A DNA stretch of 64,000 nucleotides from Methylophaga sp. (lineage in GTDB: Bacteria; Pseudomonadota; Gammaproteobacteria; Nitrosococcales; Methylophagaceae), in NCBI GenBank assembly GCA_002733715.2, contig NVWQ02000010.1:96049-160048 (forward strand), given 5' to 3'. A program made the position numbers and the translations under genes. Under the pieces are notes generated by a model, which was not told the DNA's origin, searched no databases, and was given only the letters and a program-made list of their open reading frames with translations. Shown in pieces: positions 55,887-63,425 of this stretch; position 1 is the stretch's first letter; every line of letters begins with the position of its first letter.

Positions 55887-55956
55887 GTCATTCGAGCAGA
55901 GGGACGAATCTTTTTAACTTAGTTAAGCTTTAAACTCTCCCTTTGGTCGAGATGAC
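55887..55956. repeat. Imperfect palindromic repeat with GTCAT...ATGAC ends
   Basis: Left arm from GTCATTCGAGCAGAGGGAC and right arm ending CCCTTTGGTCGAGATGAC are inverted copies with a few mismatches, around an AT-rich centre. It is similar in kind, not in sequence detail, to the element at 44381. Confidence 0.65.
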
Positions 55957-56036
55957 GTTGTTGTTAACACCATCAGCACAAATTATCCAGGTAGCCACTA
56001 CATATTGACACCTTATTTATTTTGCGGATAAAGTGG

Positions 56037-56160
56037 GCGAGTTAATCTAAATCAAATTGACCTATCCCTTGAGATACATTTTTCTGTCATGCGCTTTCTG
56101 TTATTATTCCTGTGCTCCGCATTTTGTGGTGACGCTTTGCTACAAAAGCGATTAAGATTT
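56037..56160 (+). repeat. Leader repeat, copy 1 (upstream of cupin copy 2)
   Basis: About 100 of these 124 bases match 58859-58961, from GCGAGTTAAT to GCGATTAAGATT, with one ~20-base length difference. The most conserved part is ACTTTCTGTTATTATT-like and includes TATTAT at 56102-56107, a possible -10 element. It lies 40 bases before the cupin ATG. Confidence 0.8.
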
Positions 56161-56199
56161 TGTAATTATTTTACTAACAACAAACAACGTAGGGATGTT

Positions 56200-56478
56200 A
56201 TGCCAGAAATTATCATTGAAAAAAACTTAAGTGAAGAAAAATTAAAAGAACTAGGCGTTTCAAGCTGGAATATTTGGGACTGCCCAGTCTCTGAATTTCG
56301 CCTTGATTTTGACGATAAAAATGAACGCTCATATATTTTAGAGGGCGAAATTGTTGTCACGCCAGATGGTGGCGAGCCAGTGACTATCGTGCCGGGTGAC
56401 TATGTTATCTTCCCAGACGGTTTAAAAAGCGTTTGGCAAGTAACAAAAACATTGAAAAAGCATTACCAGCACTTCTAA
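56200..56478 (+). CDS. Cupin (DUF861-type) protein, copy 2
   Basis: A 92-residue small cupin starting MPEIIIEKNLSEEKLKELGV after an AGGGATG ribosome-binding region. An open frame from 56089 is longer but would pass through the repeated leader. The core SYILEGEIVVTPDGGEPVTIVPGDYVIFPDGLKSVW is the usual small-cupin barrel. It is homologous to copy 1 at 53814-54164 but on the other strand. The function is not known; the family is structural only. A strong terminator follows. Confidence 0.87.
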   Translation: MPEIIIEKNLSEEKLKELGVSSWNIWDCPVSEFRLDFDDKNERSYILEGEIVVTPDGGEPVTIVPGDYVIFPDGLKSVWQVTKTLKKHYQHF

Positions 56479-56485
56479 CGTGATC

Positions 56486-56511
56486 AAGGCATCTTCGGAT
56501 GCCTTTTTTTC
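56486..56511 (+). terminator. Rho-independent terminator after cupin copy 2
   Basis: The perfect stem AAGGCATC/GATGCCTT with a UUCG tetraloop is followed by a T-run. Confidence 0.95.
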
Positions 56512-56569
56512 AGACAACGACCCGGTCTGAAATCAATTTAAACTAAACAACAATATTGAGAGAATAACA

Positions 56570-56860
56570 ATGAGTGAAAATTCGCCTTCTACAAAGACAT
56601 TTCAACAACGTGTTGATGAGTTTATTGCCGTTGCAAACCAGCAAGTGCCTGAGTGTTCGGTAGATGATGTTAATACAGCAATTATATTTTCTGCCGCGCG
56701 GTTTAATGCGTTTAGCGTAGCCCGTTCAGTTGATAGTGCTGAGAAATTGCAAGCAGAGAAAGCAGAAGCCATAAAATACTTCACACAACGCTTCGCAGAG
56801 ATGTTTGAGCAAAACATAGATGAACATATATCGCGTTTTGACCGCTATTCACAAAAATAA
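56570..56860 (+). CDS. DUF3144 family protein
   Basis: A 96-residue helical protein. The family segments are FQQRVDEFIAVANQQ (about residues 11-25), AARFNAFSVARSVDS (about 43-57) and YFTQRFAEMFEQNIDEHI (about 70-87). DUF3144 proteins are small, soluble and uncharacterised. It has its own leader after the terminator of the cupin gene. Confidence 0.88.
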   Translation: MSENSPSTKTFQQRVDEFIAVANQQVPECSVDDVNTAIIFSAARFNAFSVARSVDSAEKLQAEKAEAIKYFTQRFAEMFEQNIDEHISRFDRYSQK

Positions 56861-56920
56861 TCTGATATTAGAAATTTAGGCATGTTCTAGACCGTGAGCC
56901 GCTTGCTCTGAAGCCCTTGA

Positions 56921-57067
56921 TTATTGAGTTGTATTATCAGCGTCGAATGCCAGCTTCGCTCGTTCAGCTTTAGAGATGTATTTATCTTTTTTGCTATCTT
57001 GTAGGCGTTTTTCAGGGTTTCTTAACTTATTTTTGTGTAGTTGAATTAACTTCTTTTTACGGTTCAT
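56921..57067 (-). CDS. DUF2986-like small basic protein
   Basis: A 48-residue Lys/Arg-rich protein starting MNRKKKLIQLHKNKL and containing KYISKAERAKL, the pattern of DUF2986 small proteins in marine gammaproteobacteria. There is a weak AAGAAAGAT sequence before the ATG. It lies 45 bases from the end of the FAD dehydrogenase gene on the same strand. The role is unknown; nucleic-acid or ribosome association is a guess from its charge. Confidence 0.65.
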   Translation of the reverse strand: MNRKKKLIQLHKNKLRNPEKRLQDSKKDKYISKAERAKLAFDADNTTQ

Positions 57068-57112
57068 AAGATCTTTCTTATTGTCGAATCGAGGTTTTAA
57101 TTCCCCGTTGAC

Positions 57113-58765
57113 TTAGCTTTCAGTGTCTACAAGAATACTTTTTGCAACTGCTTCAGCAACTTTAATACCATCAATAGCAGCCGATAGTATACCTCCAGCA
57201 TAGCCAGCACCTTCGCCAGCAGGATAGAGTCCGTAAGTATTAATGCTTTGGAAGCTCTTGTCACGCCTGATACAAATAGGTGATGAAGTTCGAGTTTCAA
57301 CACCAGTCAATACAGCATCATTCATTGCATAACCATCAATTTTTCTATTGAATGCAGGAATCGCTTCTCGAATAGCCTTAATAGCAAAATCAGGCAGAGC
57401 TTTAGATAAGTCGCCTAAATTCACACCCGGTTTGTAGGATGGGGCAACATCGCCCAGTTCTGTCGAGGGTTTATCTTGTAAAAAGTCACCAACAAGTTGA
57501 GCTGGCGCTTTATAATCACCGCCACCTAACTTATAGGCTAGTTTTTCTAAATCTCTTTGTAAATCAATACCAGATAAGACATGTTCTGGATAATCTTGTT
57601 CAGGATCAATACCGACCACAATAGCCGCATTGGCATTGCGTTCATTACGGGAGTATTGCGACATGCCATTAGTAACGACACTACCTTCTTCAGAAGTCGC
57701 CGCTACAACCGTACCGCCTGGGCACATGCAAAAGCTGTAAACACTGCGGCCGTTTTTGCCTTTGCAATGATGAACCAAATGGTAATCTGCAGCACCTAAG
57801 ATCGGGTTGCCCGCATTCTCACCGAAACGGGCTTTATCAATAACAGATTGTGGATGCTCAATACGAAAGCCGATAGAAAATGGTTTAGATTCAATATAAA
57901 CGCCATATTCCAAAAGCATTTCAAACGTATCTCGGGCGCTGTGCCCAATCGCTAGAATAATGTGTCGGCTATGCATCGTTTCGCCATTACTGAGTGTTAG
58001 CCCCGTGATTTGACCGCTATCATCAGGATTCTGTTCACGATGAATCGTCTCTACTTTTTGACCAAAATGAATTTCACCACCTAAAGCGATGATTTCCTCG
58101 CGCATTTTTTCGACCATGCTAACGAGTTTAAATGTACCAATATGAGGCTTACTATCGACTAAAATTTCGTCGGGAGCACCTGCTTTAACAAACTCAGCTA
58201 GCACTTTTCTACTTAGAAAACGCTTATCTTTGACTTGGCTATAAAGCTTGCCATCGGAGAACGTACCAGCGCCACCTTCGCCAAACTGCACATTAGATTC
58301 GGTATTTAACTTACCTTTCTGCCACAGTTCCCATGTATCTTTGGTACGTTGTTTTACATCCTGACCTCGGTCTAAAACAATCGGTTTCAAGCCCATTTGA
58401 GCCAACACTAAGGCGGCTAAAATACCGCAGGGGCCGAACCCAATAATAATGGGGCGCTGCTGTTCTTTATTTGGGAAACTTTCTTCAGCTTGAGCTACAA
58501 AGTGATAGCTAGTATCAGGGCTGACTTTAACAAAAGCTTGTTGTGAGAACTGTTCTAAAACGGACTCTTCAACACTATCTTTAAGTACAACATCTAATTG
58601 ATAAATTAATAAGATATTAGTTTTTTTGCGGGCATCATGACTACGTTTAAAAATGGTAAAACTTAACAAATCATCGCGATTTATCGCCAGCTTATCGACA
58701 ATAGCATTAATTAAGTCATCTTCATTATGGTTTAGAGCCATTTTTATTTCATTAAGTCGTAACAT
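57113..58765 (-). CDS. FAD-dependent dehydrogenase (uncharacterised, ~540-residue family)
   Basis: A 550-residue cytoplasmic flavoprotein from ATG 58765 (MLRLNEIKMALNHNEDDL). An N-terminal helper domain (about residues 1-85) has the usual KRSHDARKKTNILLIY. The FAD-binding Rossmann motif follows in IGFGPCGILAALVLAQMG (about 96-113), then NVQFGEGGAGTFSDGKLYSQ and the C-terminal GLYPAGEGAGYAGGI. The family is conserved in many bacteria without a defined reaction. Confidence 0.9.
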   Translation of the reverse strand: MLRLNEIKMALNHNEDDLINAIVDKLAINRDDLLSFTIFKRSHDARKKTNILLIYQLDVVLKDSVEESVLEQFSQQAFVKVSPDTSYHFVAQAEESFPNKEQQRPIIIGFGPCGILAALVLAQMGLKPIVLDRGQDVKQRTKDTWELWQKGKLNTESNVQFGEGGAGTFSDGKLYSQVKDKRFLSRKVLAEFVKAGAPDEILVDSKPHIGTFKLVSMVEKMREEIIALGGEIHFGQKVETIHREQNPDDSGQITGLTLSNGETMHSRHIILAIGHSARDTFEMLLEYGVYIESKPFSIGFRIEHPQSVIDKARFGENAGNPILGAADYHLVHHCKGKNGRSVYSFCMCPGGTVVAATSEEGSVVTNGMSQYSRNERNANAAIVVGIDPEQDYPEHVLSGIDLQRDLEKLAYKLGGGDYKAPAQLVGDFLQDKPSTELGDVAPSYKPGVNLGDLSKALPDFAIKAIREAIPAFNRKIDGYAMNDAVLTGVETRTSSPICIRRDKSFQSINTYGLYPAGEGAGYAGGILSAAIDGIKVAEAVAKSILVDTES

Positions 58766-58858
58766 ATAGGGTTCGCTTGTAGGACAGGGTAATTTAGCCC
58801 TACATTCTAACATAGCGATACTTAACGTTACTTCATTAATACTTGAACATTACAGATC

Positions 58859-58961
58859 GCGAGTTAATTAAAATCAAGTTGCTCAAGCTCTCGATATACA
58901 CTTTTCTGTAATGCACTTTCTGTTATTATTGCCCTGTTTCGCATTAACAGCGATTAAGATT
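58859..58961 (+). repeat. Leader repeat, copy 2 (upstream of a Lys-rich small protein)
   Basis: Partner of 56037-56160 in the same orientation. TATTAT lies at 58924-58929 in the most conserved block. It ends 53 bases before the ATG at 59015. Confidence 0.8.
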
Positions 58962-59014
58962 AGTTGGCTCAAACTGACTTTAGGTTTAAGACGTTACTTC
59001 AAGAGGAAAATATC

Positions 59015-59131
59015 ATGAGTAAAGGACAAGACAGTAAAAAGAATGCTAAAAAGAAACCACTTTTAACTGCAAAAGAGAAGAAAGCCGCAAAGGCAGTCAA
59101 AAAATCTAAAGCAAAGGTTCTAGGTAATTAA
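59015..59131 (+). CDS. Small lysine-rich protein (38 residues)
   Basis: The frame starts at ATG 59015, seven bases after a good AGAGG ribosome-binding site, and ends at TAA 59129-59131. The peptide begins MSKGQDSKKNAKKK, and 16 of its 38 residues are Lys. It has the second copy of the repeated leader in front of it. No family was named; it resembles other very small basic proteins near cold-shock genes. Confidence 0.65.
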   Translation: MSKGQDSKKNAKKKPLLTAKEKKAAKAVKKSKAKVLGN

Positions 59132-59182
59132 GCGCCGGATGGCCTTAATGAGAAGTATATTTTAGCGGACGTTAAGCCAGCC

Positions 59183-59236
59183 ATATAACGCCTCAAGAAG
59201 CGGTGACGTAGCCATCCGCTTCTTGAATTGTTAGGT
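59183..59236 (-). other. Possible attC-like site 1, downstream of the cold-shock gene
   Basis: On the minus strand it runs from ACCTAAC (fits the RYYYAAC core) to GTTATAT (GTTRRRY core with one mismatch), 54 bases. Inside it is a perfect 11-base stem (59193-59203 with 59216-59226). It starts 13 bases after the stop of the cold-shock gene, where a cassette attC would lie. No unpaired stem bases are seen, so it could also be just a hairpin. Confidence 0.4.
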
Positions 59237-59248
59237 GTTATCGCTTAC

Positions 59249-59452
59249 TTAAACAGCAACAACTTTATTTGCACATGGGCCTTTTTGTCCTTCACCCACT
59301 TCAAACTCAACGGCCTGACCATCATTCAGTGATGCGTATCCGTCGGATTGAATTTCTGAATGATGAACAAATAGATCCTTGCTACCATCTTCAGGTGTAA
59401 TAAAACCGAAACCTTTATCGGCATTGAACCATTTAACTGTACCTTTACTCAT
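59249..59452 (-). CDS. CspA-family cold-shock protein
   Basis: A 67-residue cold-shock domain with the RNA-binding motifs KGFGFITP (RNP1, residues 13-20) and LFVHHSEI (RNP2, about 27-34), starting [11 protein letters not shown]. It binds single-stranded RNA or DNA. The frame is complete and of normal length. It is followed by an attC-like hairpin and preceded on the same strand by a small basic protein gene. Confidence 0.95.
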   Translation of the reverse strand: MSKGTVKWFNADKGFGFITPEDGSKDLFVHHSEIQSDGYASLNDGQAVEFEVGEGQKGPCANKVVAV

Positions 59453-59540
59453 TATTGTTTTCTCTACTATTACGGTGAAAGACTATAAATATCACGATTC
59501 CAGTTCACCATTTGGGAATCAAGATAACGGCATTCTAACA

Positions 59541-59699
59541 CTAGGCATCAAGCTCGGTAGCAGTATCGTCATCGTCAACTGATGAAATTTGATCTTCATC
59601 AACATTTTTAGCTAATTTAGCTAGCCGCTTTTCTTCCTTTTTTTTCTTTTTTGCGATTTCTTTCTGTCTTTTCTCGAATGAATAATTAGGTTTTGCCAT
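59541..59699 (-). CDS. Small basic/acidic-tailed conserved protein (52 residues)
   Basis: The frame from ATG 59699, preceded by AGAGAG, to TAG at 59541-59543. The peptide starts MAKPNYSFEKRQKEIAKKKK, a pattern common among small conserved hypothetical proteins of beta- and gammaproteobacteria, and ends in an Asp-rich tail. Function unknown. It lies about 90 bases upstream of the cold-shock gene on the same strand. Confidence 0.65.
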   Translation of the reverse strand: MAKPNYSFEKRQKEIAKKKKKEEKRLAKLAKNVDEDQISSVDDDDTATELDA

Positions 59700-59823
59700 T
59701 AGAACTCTCTTACGTTAGTTTGGATATAAGTAATCTTTGTATTTAACATATAGCGCTCGGTTTAGCGGCGAGCAACCAATAGATAGTTGATTAAGGTAAT
59801 CAAGCTGGCTGATCCCATCATTT

Positions 59824-60360
59824 CTACTTGGTTTTATCTTTCCATTTCGCCCAAGGGTCTTCAGCCCTCTCAATAGATGAATCAGGCGAGTTTAACGATT
59901 CATGCTCAGGCTTCTCGTAACTGTTATCTTTACCTCGTTGATCGCCAGAACTTTTACCTGAGTTCGAGCGATGCCCCGCATCCTGATCATATGCAGCCGC
60001 TTTCGCTACACGTATTCCGCGCAATTGCTCAGCATCATCCAAATTCAGCTCAGCAGGCTCACCTGGCGTTTGGTCTGCTGGAATAATCCGTTCCCTAGGA
60101 GATAATGAAAACTGTTCGGAAGACACTTTAGGTAAGCTTTTAAATTCATACAAATAGAAAGCCTCAACTCTCTCACAGGCCCACGTTGTTTTTTTAAGAA
60201 ACTTAACACTAGACGCAATACTAGGATTCGTCTTAAAACAATTGATATTTAAATAGGCAAAGAGAATTTCAAAACCGTAGTGATCGACTATTTCAGTCAA
60301 CACCGTTTTCAAGCCAACACCATGTAAGGGGTTGTTCTTATAATCGATTTCATTACCCAT
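59824..60360 (-). CDS. VF530-family protein with disordered C-terminal tail
   Basis: A 178-residue protein. Residues 1-75 are a VF530 domain ([23 protein letters not shown], then [27 protein letters not shown]), a paralogue of the 77-residue copy at 44580-44813. Residues about 76-178 are Ser/Asp/Glu/Lys-rich and look disordered. The tail is absent from the short copy. The function is unknown; DNA binding is suspected for the family. Confidence 0.85.
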   Translation of the reverse strand: MGNEIDYKNNPLHGVGLKTVLTEIVDHYGFEILFAYLNINCFKTNPSIASSVKFLKKTTWACERVEAFYLYEFKSLPKVSSEQFSLSPRERIIPADQTPGEPAELNLDDAEQLRGIRVAKAAAYDQDAGHRSNSGKSSGDQRGKDNSYEKPEHESLNSPDSSIERAEDPWAKWKDKTK

Positions 60361-60521
60361 GTTAATACCCGCTCAAAACACCTAAATTAATAGCTACATT
60401 ATACCTGTTGCGGCATCGCATATTGCAATTACTCGAAGCTATTTATTTGGTTTTAAGGGTAACGTCCCTTTTATTTCTTTTATTTTCCCTTTTATTTCCA
60501 GATCAGAAATTATTGTCAACG

Positions 60522-60941
60522 CTAGTTACTCGACCAATCTTGAACAATCAAGTCAGCTACGCGATTAAACTCATTAACATTGTTTGTGACTAATACACAT
60601 CCAGATGAAATGGCGTGACCCGCAATCATGGCATCATTATTACCAATCATTTGCCCTGCATCACTTAATGCTTTTTTGATCACGGTGGTAGCCTCAACGG
60701 CATCTTTATCCCAAGCTAAAACAGAATCAATACGTTCCATGAATTCATCGACAATAACATTGTGTTTGGGCGATGCTTTTTTACCAATTGCACCAAAGCG
60801 CAATTCAGCATAAGTAATGCTTGAAATAATAATTTTATCTCTATTTTCAACATGCGACTGTAGTGTAGCTAACAGCGTTTCAGGCCGTTTCCTCATAATA
60901 AACGAGCAGATATTAGTATCTAACATATAGATTTGTTTCAA
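60522..60941 (-). CDS. vapC: VapC-type PIN-domain toxin
   Basis: A 139-residue PIN-domain ribonuclease with the acidic active site: Asp8 in MLDTNICSF, Glu in TYAELRFG (about residue 47) and Asp in GNNDAMIAGHA (about 103), plus the final LVTNNVNEF. VapC toxins cleave tRNA or rRNA and are held inactive by VapB. The start overlaps the antitoxin stop by four bases. The module is complete and likely functional. Confidence 0.93.
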   Translation of the reverse strand: MKQIYMLDTNICSFIMRKRPETLLATLQSHVENRDKIIISSITYAELRFGAIGKKASPKHNVIVDEFMERIDSVLAWDKDAVEATTVIKKALSDAGQMIGNNDAMIAGHAISSGCVLVTNNVNEFNRVADLIVQDWSSN

Positions 60942-61165
60942 AGTTGAACCCTGTCCTTATCCATTAAATCAGAGCGCTCCAACATAAAATCATCATCAGC
61001 CCGCTCAACAGTAGCAAAACTTGTCCAAGACTTGTGCTTAGGTCGCAACACCAGTGAATCACCTTCTTGAGTGATTTCAACCTCAGAAACCCCTTTAAAC
61101 TCAAACTCTTTCGGTAGCCTCACTGCTTGATTTTTGCCATTTTTAAATAATGATGCTGTTCGCAT
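60938..61165 (-). CDS. vapB: VapB-type antitoxin (AbrB/MazE fold)
   Basis: A 75-residue antitoxin. ATG 61165 is chosen because GGAGGCGACT lies directly before it; a longer frame to 61231 is open but unlikely. The N-terminal swapped-hairpin domain reads TASLFKNGKNQAVRLPKEFEF, and the C-terminal part (about residues 45-75) should wrap the toxin. It normally binds the operon promoter with VapC for autoregulation. Confidence 0.92.
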   Translation of the reverse strand: MRTASLFKNGKNQAVRLPKEFEFKGVSEVEITQEGDSLVLRPKHKSWTSFATVERADDDFMLERSDLMDKDRVQL

Positions 61166-61319
61166 AGTCGCCTCCATCTGTCTAATTATCTTAATGCTAT
61201 AAAGTATAATGCCAACCAAGGCATATATCAAGCATATGTCATAATTGCTGGCGATTTTAGCTTTAAAGGGGTGGGCTTATAAAAGTAGCAAAAGGCAAGA
61301 CCTGACACCTTTTTCCCCC

Positions 61320-61590
61320 ATAATTAAGTATTGTGTCCCCATAACTCCTTTATTACGTTTTACTTCTCTACTAATCGTACTGGCTGATCGGTTTAACCGC
61401 CTAGCAATCAGACGAATTGAATATTTTGCACATTACATGTGTGCTATACAAAACCGTTCGTGGGGCGTTAAATGTGTATAAGACATCGTAGGGACTCCTG
61501 ATTTTAAATTGTGGTAATTTGAATTTATCAGTTTCTTACGATGTCTGCTTTTTTAACTTAGGTGTTGCACTTGGAATGTGAACTCACCTA
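61320..61590 (-). mobile_element. IS30-family remnant with broken transposase
   Basis: On the minus strand, ATG at 61484-61486 opens a frame reading MSYTHLTPHERFCIAHM, then an in-frame TAA, then SIRLIARRLNRSASTISREVKRNKG. This is the N-terminal helix-turn-helix of IS30-family transposases. The match fades near 61320 and the catalytic domain is missing. The right edge has a terminal-repeat-like GTGTTGCACTTGGAATGTGAACTC at about 61562-61585. It is a dead fragment. Confidence 0.75.
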
Positions 61591-62067
61591 ATTCATACCA
61601 ACGGTGCTATCGCAATAGGATTGACCAGTACTTTCGCACAGTGCGTTAGTACCTTGTTCACATCCACCATAGCACTTCACTTGCCCGATATTGTTCACTG
61701 CGGCACCCCCACCTTGGACTTTAGAACAATATACTTGGCCAATGCTATTAGTTACGCATTCACCTACACCACACATTGCTTGGCCAATACCGTTTAGTGC
61801 TGCACCCCCTTCTTCGTACTTTGAACAATATACTTGGCCTATGTTGTTTGTTATGCATTTTCCCTTTCCACATACAACAGTTCCAATTGAATTCACTGAT
61901 ATGCCACCATGTCTATAACGTGAGCAGTGAGCTTGACCGATAACATCTACTGCACATTCACCTAAGCTACAATAAACTTGTCCAATTGAGTCGCTTAAGC
62001 ACTCGGCAAAAGTTTGTTGTGTAATACTGAGTAAGAGAAAAATCAATAGTTGTCTAGCGATTTCCAT
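61588..62067 (-). CDS. Secreted Cys-rich repeat protein
   Basis: A 159-residue protein from ATG 62067, which follows a perfect AGGAGG site (a longer frame to 62109 is disfavoured). It has a signal peptide (about residues 1-20, ending TFA-EC). The mature part is built of repeats I-G-Q-x-x-C-S/G, alternating with G-x-C-x-x-x-x-I-G-Q-V-Y-C-S and Gly-rich loops (GGAALN, GGAAVN). About 15 cysteines suggest disulfides or metal binding. The stop codon touches the edge of the IS30 remnant, so the C-terminus may have been altered. No named family was recognised. Confidence 0.75.
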   Translation of the reverse strand: MEIARQLLIFLLLSITQQTFAECLSDSIGQVYCSLGECAVDVIGQAHCSRYRHGGISVNSIGTVVCGKGKCITNNIGQVYCSKYEEGGAALNGIGQAMCGVGECVTNSIGQVYCSKVQGGGAAVNNIGQVKCYGGCEQGTNALCESTGQSYCDSTVGMN

Positions 62068-62124
62068 AGTGCCTCCTATTGGCCATTTGTACAAGGTGTA
62101 GCTTAACAAAGCGGCCTATAAATG

Positions 62125-62364
62125 CTAATTTATTGGAAGTAAATCTCGAGTGTTTCTTTCAGGAACAGACATGTTTTTATTTTTAATATGATTTAATATT
62201 TTTTCTTCATGCAGTGGAGACCAACCATCATGGTTGCTAATATAACAATTGTTGCAAATATCAATGTCATAAATATTTATATGTTTTCCATCGTAAATAT
62301 TTGGACCAAATGTAAATTCATTATCACATGTAAAGCACTTGATTTTAAAACCATTTGAAGTCAT
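62125..62364 (-). CDS. Small protein with a CxxC-pair zinc-ribbon pattern
   Basis: A 79-residue protein. Cysteines are in KCFTCDNEF (residues 10 and 13) and DICNNCYISN (about 37 and 40), which fits a zinc ribbon. The remainder is AT-rich in codon use, with many Asn and Ile, and unlike the core genes. Family not recognised. It lies between an ORF-poor stretch and the Cys-rich repeat gene. Confidence 0.6.
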   Translation of the reverse strand: MTSNGFKIKCFTCDNEFTFGPNIYDGKHINIYDIDICNNCYISNHDGWSPLHEEKILNHIKNKNMSVPERNTRDLLPIN

Positions 62365-62854
62365 TATTCTTCTCCACTTACTTTTTTCGATAAAATTAAT
62401 GGCACTTATTTGTTGAACCCAAGATTGTTATTTAGAACAAATATAACTAAAGGATTCAACTTCAGTCGTAAGGACATGAGCACAGATATATTCCCCGTTC
62501 AATATAAACAACAGTTTACATGAATTAATTTTAGAACATATAGATTTATTTTCAATCAAAAACTAGATTGACCAATGAAAAAGTTGTCTATTTCTGGATT
62601 TAACCAAATATCATAAATTACAGCATGCAGTAGCTATACCTAGATTTGCCGAGAGCGGTAATATAAGGCTATATTTAGATTTACCAACTCCATATAAAAT
62701 ACTTGTGAGAAAGGGTATTTAAACTTTTAAGCTATTAAATTTTCTCAAAACTACAAATGGATTAACTACCATAAGCGTCATTTTTTGCTGTATGTAAAAA
62801 GTGCCACTTATGGTAGATCCGTAACGGAAGAATGATCCTTTTACTATAATTGAC
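62365..62854. other. 490-base stretch without a recognisable gene
   Basis: Very AT-rich. It holds an inverted repeat with 9-base arms (62767-62775 and 62807-62815, TACCATAAG/CTTATGGTA) flanked by A/T tracts, and a short direct repeat of TATA(C/T)(C/T)TAGATTT(G/A)CC near 62635 and 62671. No coding frame could be supported. It lies between an attC site and the 79-residue gene, so it may be a gene-less cassette or a decayed one. Confidence 0.5.
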
Positions 62855-62979
62855 ACATAACGCCGCAAGCACGCGACCGATACCGGAACTTCGATTTTGT
62901 GCGCGTATTTTTCCGCACAAAATCGAAGTGAGAGTAGTGGGTCGCCGTGACTTGCCTTATTAGGCTTAGTTTGTTAGGT
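62855..62979 (-). other. attC recombination site 2 (integron cassette end)
   Basis: On the minus strand the site runs from ACCTAAC (core, overlapping the DUF1761 stop codon) to GTTATGT (core with one mismatch), 125 bases. The stem near the cores pairs GCAAG-CACG-CGACC with GGTCG(C)CGTG(A)CTTGC, leaving two unpaired bases on one side, the key feature of attC. The middle has a perfect 15-base inverted repeat (62889-62903 with 62914-62928). Confidence 0.75.
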
Positions 62980-63399
62980 AAACGTGCCAATAATTGCACC
63001 AATTAGAGTAAGTTCAACAATGCCATGTGCTGAATTTATTAATGTCAGTTTTGAAGATGTACGAGCAAAGCCATTGTAGTAACCTAATGATGTGAAAATA
63101 AATACGACTGCAACTATTACTCCAAAAAGTGCTCCGCTCAGAATGCCAGATATATTTGCTGCTGCCATAAGCATCGCGACACATAAGGTTTTTGATAGCC
63201 CTGAAATTAGAGACATGATAAAAGCACCTCCAAGACCTTCGGTATTGTCAGCTTCATCTTTCGTGATACCTAAAGCATTTGCCCATGCCTCACCAAAAAC
63301 TGCCCAATGGTACCAAACAAACCCAAGGACATAACTTGTAATGGTCGCAATTGCTACGCCTATGTAATTTATGTTTTGTAATTCTACGATCCAATTCAT
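62974..63399 (-). CDS. DUF1761 family membrane protein (cassette gene)
   Basis: A 141-residue protein from ATG 63399, which follows AGGAGAAT (a longer frame to 63471 would run through the attC site). It has four hydrophobic helices (about residues 8-30, 52-70, 76-98 and 118-138). The family pattern is YVLGFVWYHWAVFGEAWANALG near residues 22-43, and SAHGIVELTLIGAIIG at the end. DUF1761 proteins are uncharacterised. It is flanked by attC-like sites on both sides, so it looks like a mobile integron cassette. Confidence 0.87.
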   Translation of the reverse strand: MNWIVELQNINYIGVAIATITSYVLGFVWYHWAVFGEAWANALGITKDEADNTEGLGGAFIMSLISGLSKTLCVAMLMAAANISGILSGALFGVIVAVVFIFTSLGYYNGFARTSSKLTLINSAHGIVELTLIGAIIGTFT

Positions 63400-63425
63400 A
63401 TATTCTCCTAATCTTATTTTGAGTA

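Noticed and set aside
61245..61481. Plus-strand 78-codon frame in the gap after vapB
   Set aside because: The opposite strand reads as an IS30 transposase helix-turn-helix; the plus frame has no features.
62092..62124. GTTAAGC (minus strand) between the Cys-rich and 79-residue genes as an attC core
   Set aside because: Only about 30 bases separate it from the stop codon and no paired second core or stem was found; at best a truncated site.
62767..62815. Inverted repeat considered as a fourth attC site
   Set aside because: No core box fitting GTTRRRY/RYYYAAC could be placed at both ends, and the stem lacks the attC layout.
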